The position numbers were made by a program, and so were the translations under genes. 64,000 bases of DNA, from assembly GCA_021324935.1 (NCBI GenBank), contig JAJPIE010000049.1:1-64000 (forward strand), written 5' to 3'. Numbering within the stretch: the first letter of the stretch is position 1; each line of letters opens with the position of its first letter. The notes below the pieces were generated by a model. The model was not told the origin of the DNA. It did no database searches and saw nothing but the letters and a program-made list of their open reading frames with translations. This document shows, piece after piece, positions 61,259-64,000 of the stretch. Source of the stretch: Acidobacteriota bacterium (GTDB lineage: Bacteria; Acidobacteriota; Terriglobia; Acidiferrales; UBA7541).

Positions 61259-62899
61259 ATGGTTCAGCTGCTCGGTATTTTTGGATTTCTCGCCGTTCTG
61301 CTGCGCGCGGCCATATTGTGTTTCCAGACGCTGATGGTCGGCGGCTCGATTTTTCTTACCACAATTACTTCGAGTGATGGTCTGCGGCCGGAGGAACTTA
61401 AACGGCCGGCGTGGAAGCTCATACGCTGGAGCGCGGCAGGACTCGCGGCTTCGCACGTTTTTTTTCTCCTCACCAATTCAATGATCCTGATCTACACCGC
61501 GGACCTTGCCTGGGGAGAGGCGCTGGGAGCGAATTTTGCAATCGCCGGAATGGTAGCGATCGTAGCGGCACTGGCGATTGCGCTTTGGCCGAGGGCGTGG
61601 CGAGAGAGCGCAAACTTGCTGGTCCTGGTTCCTTGCGAGCTGGCGCTGGGCGCGACCGTTGTAACGAGTCATTCGTTTTCACGGATGGAAGACCGCGGAG
61701 TGTTGGTTGGGCTGACGGCGTTGCATTATCTGACCACGGCGAGCTGGATCGGCGGACTGCCGTACTTGTTGCTGGCCATGAAGCGGGTGACGGAGCCGGG
61801 AACCCGGCTGCGAATCAGCCAGCGCTTCTCGCGGATGGCGCAGGTCAGCGTGGCGGTGTTGTTTTTGGCCGGATTCGGGATGAGCCTGGTGTACGTCGGT
61901 TCGTGGAGCGCGCTGTACGGCACGTCGTATGGAATCATGGTGGGCACGAAAGTCGTGTTCTTTTGCTGCCTGGTATTGGTCGGCGCGGCGAACTACTACA
62001 TTGTGAAAGGCGCAGGCACAAACTCGACGACCGGGACCTTGAGCTTAATCCGATTCGGCGAAGTAGAAATTGGCTTCGGATTGGCGGTGATTTTGACCGC
62101 GGCTTCGCTGACATCGCAGCCGCCGGGAGCGGATCTGACCGAAGATCGTGTGACGCTGCACGAGATTTGGGTTCGTTATGCACCAAGGATGCCACGGTTC
62201 ACGAGCCCTCCGTTGCAAGACATTTCGCCCTCAGGCAAGGAAATGCGGCGCAAGCTCGTCGCCGCGGGTGTGAGGGTGCCGGCGGCCTTTTTGCCGGGGC
62301 AGACGTTCTATCATCCGGACCTTCCGGGCGACATCGCGTGGTCGGAGTACAACCACAACTGGTCGGGAATGATCGTTTTCCTGATGGGGATTCTGGCGCT
62401 GCTTTCGCGCAGCCGGTATTTTTCCTGGGCAAAGGTCTGGCCGCTGATGTTCCTGGGGATGGCGGTGTTTTTGTTTTTGCGGGCGGACCCGGAGAACTGG
62501 CCGCTGGGGCCAAACGGATTCTGGGAAAGTTTCGGAGAGGCGGATGTGCTGCAACATCGGGCGGCCGTGCTGCTAATCATCGTCTTTGCGATTTTCCAAT
62601 ACCTGGTGGAGACAAATCGCTTGAGGTCGCATGCGGCGGCGCTCGTGTTCCCCGGGGTGTGCGCGATCGGTGGTATCGTGCTGCTGACGCACATGCACGC
62701 GATCACGAACATCAAAGAGGAGATGCTGATTGAGCTGAGCCATACGCCGCTGGCCATTTGCGGGATCATCGCAGGATGGGCGCGCTGGCTGGAACTGCGA
62801 CTGCCAACGGAAAATAAAGTGCGGAAGTACCTGGCGTGGGTTTGGCCGGTGTGTTTTATTTTCGTTGGATTGCTCTTGATGGATTATCACGAGGCGTAG
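61259..62899 (+). CDS. CopD family copper-import membrane protein
   Basis: Multi-TM; LTALHYLTTASWIGGLPYLLLAMKR; follows copC. Confidence 0.85.
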   Translation: MVQLLGIFGFLAVLLRAAILCFQTLMVGGSIFLTTITSSDGLRPEELKRPAWKLIRWSAAGLAASHVFFLLTNSMILIYTADLAWGEALGANFAIAGMVAIVAALAIALWPRAWRESANLLVLVPCELALGATVVTSHSFSRMEDRGVLVGLTALHYLTTASWIGGLPYLLLAMKRVTEPGTRLRISQRFSRMAQVSVAVLFLAGFGMSLVYVGSWSALYGTSYGIMVGTKVVFFCCLVLVGAANYYIVKGAGTNSTTGTLSLIRFGEVEIGFGLAVILTAASLTSQPPGADLTEDRVTLHEIWVRYAPRMPRFTSPPLQDISPSGKEMRRKLVAAGVRVPAAFLPGQTFYHPDLPGDIAWSEYNHNWSGMIVFLMGILALLSRSRYFSWAKVWPLMFLGMAVFLFLRADPENWPLGPNGFWESFGEADVLQHRAAVLLIIVFAIFQYLVETNRLRSHAAALVFPGVCAIGGIVLLTHMHAITNIKEEMLIELSHTPLAICGIIAGWARWLELRLPTENKVRKYLAWVWPVCFIFVGLLLMDYHEA

Positions 62900-63116
62900 A
62901 GGCGAGAAGCCAGAAAGCAGCGATTGGATACTTGCGGGCAGCGAGCAGATAGCGGCGAGCAGACCCAGAAAGCCCTACGATGCCTGCTTCCTATTTCGCG
63001 GGTCGAAATGTTCTGGTAACTGGTGACCGATGACTGACATCTGATATCCCGAACGAATGACGGCTCCACGGCTGAGGCCGGGCGAGGAACAAGCAAGGCA
63101 TAGGAGACAGATTCAG

Positions 63117-63689
63117 ATGACCAACACGGCGCTGGTGGTGGTGGATGTGCAGAGGGATTTTTGCGAAGGCGGAGCGCTGGCCGCCGCGAATACGATGTCG
63201 TTGCTGCAGCCACTGAAGGGGTTTGTTGAGGCGGCGAGGCGGCAGGGGATTCTGGTGGTATATACGCAAGACTGGCATCCGGAGAACCACAGTTCCTTCA
63301 AAGCAAATGGCGGGCCATGGCCTGTACATTGTGTGGCGGGGCAGGCCGGGTCGGAATTGATGCCACCGTTGATGGCTGAGAGTGGAGACGTGGTGATCCA
63401 CAAGGGGGTGGCAGTGCAAGGCGCAGGGTATTCGGGATTCGACGAGACTGAATTGGAGCAAAAGCTTCGTGAGAACGGCGTGCGACGCGTGGGAGTGGCC
63501 GGCGTCGCCACGGAATATTGCGTGCGTGCGACGGCTTTGGATGCGCAGAGGGCGAAATTTGAGACTACGGTACTGACGGATTTGATCCGGGCGGTGCAGG
63601 ATGCGGATGTGCCGAAGGTGCTGGAGGAACTGCGCGGTTCAGGTGTGAAGTTGGAGCCGGCGCAGGATTGGCTGACGAGGAGTCGGTAA
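63117..63689 (+). CDS. pncA: Nicotinamidase (isochorismatase-like)
   Basis: ALVVVDVQRDFCEGGAL, YTQDWHPENHSSF, WPVHCVAG, VGVAGVATEYCVRATALDA. Confidence 0.93.
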   Translation: MTNTALVVVDVQRDFCEGGALAAANTMSLLQPLKGFVEAARRQGILVVYTQDWHPENHSSFKANGGPWPVHCVAGQAGSELMPPLMAESGDVVIHKGVAVQGAGYSGFDETELEQKLRENGVRRVGVAGVATEYCVRATALDAQRAKFETTVLTDLIRAVQDADVPKVLEELRGSGVKLEPAQDWLTRSR

Positions 63690-63695
63690 GAAAGC

Positions 63696-63715
63696 CGCCG
63701 ATCGGGAGATCGGCG
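63696..63715. repeat. Short hairpin element CGCCGATCgggaGATCGGCG between convergent genes
   Basis: 8-bp perfect inverted repeat; no T-run. Confidence 0.7.
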
Positions 63716-63738
63716 TTGCCCGGGAAATCTCCGAGAAC

Positions 63739-64000
63739 TTAATTTTGGGCGAGGAGGGCGTCGAAATAGGCGACCATTTCGGCGGAATTCCAGTCCTGAG
63801 GACCGATGACCTTGCGGGCGATTTTGCCGCGGCGGTCGATGATATAGGTTTCCGGATACATCACGGTGCCGTAGTCCTGGGCGTATTTCTTGGAGGCGTC
63901 GCGGGAAGTGGGGAAGTTGATGCCGTGGTCCTGAATGAATTTCTCGTATGCGGATTGGTCGTCATCGACGCTGACCCCGAGCACCACGCCGTTCCGATTT
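63739..64000 (-). CDS. TlpA/redoxin-family thiol-disulfide protein, N-terminus off window
   Basis: VLGVSVDDDQSAYEKFIQDHGINFPTSRDASKKYAQDYGTVMYPETYIIDRRGKI. Confidence 0.8.
   Translation of the reverse strand, partial: NRNGVVLGVSVDDDQSAYEKFIQDHGINFPTSRDASKKYAQDYGTVMYPETYIIDRRGKIARKVIGPQDWNSAEMVAYFDALLAQN

Overview
The window is about 64 kb of high-GC bacterial chromosome. Gene content and the dispersed-palindrome style suggest an Acidobacteriota-like genome; that assignment is inference, no search was run. The core is a nearly complete dcw (division/cell wall) cluster on the + strand, about 25.2-44.1 kb: mraZ-rsmH-ftsL-ftsI(PASTA)-murE-murF-mraY-murD-ftsW-murG-murC-murB-ftsQ-ftsA-ftsZ, with no ddl. 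Its left flank holds phospholipid, tRNA-modification and DNA-repair genes (gpsA, plsY, thpR, cinA, pgpA, yacG, rimO, mutY, alkA, ychF), a moxR/DUF58/transglutaminase group and a tRNA-Val(CAC). The right flank is rich in copper-related genes (cutC, csoR, a P-type ATPase with two YHS domains, copC, copD) and a MacA/MacB-like export operon. I found no prophage, CRISPR array or IS transposase. The observations most worth a second look are: (1) a free-standing structured ncRNA candidate with a strong intrinsic terminator at ~49.65-49.90 kb; (2) ftsA split by an apparent one-base deletion in a G-run; (3) a ParE toxin whose conserved Trp codon reads TAG, next to an intact ParD; (4) a doubly disrupted HEAT-repeat gene; (5) an MFS gene that appears to start at ATT; (6) palindromic repeat sequence carried in frame inside copA; (7) an A-rich repeat family that supplies the stop codons of several dcw genes; (8) a three-copy, 10-bp-phased GTGG operator at the mraZ promoter; and (9) two unannotated small proteins in the copper neighbourhood. 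All homology calls come from motif recognition by eye.
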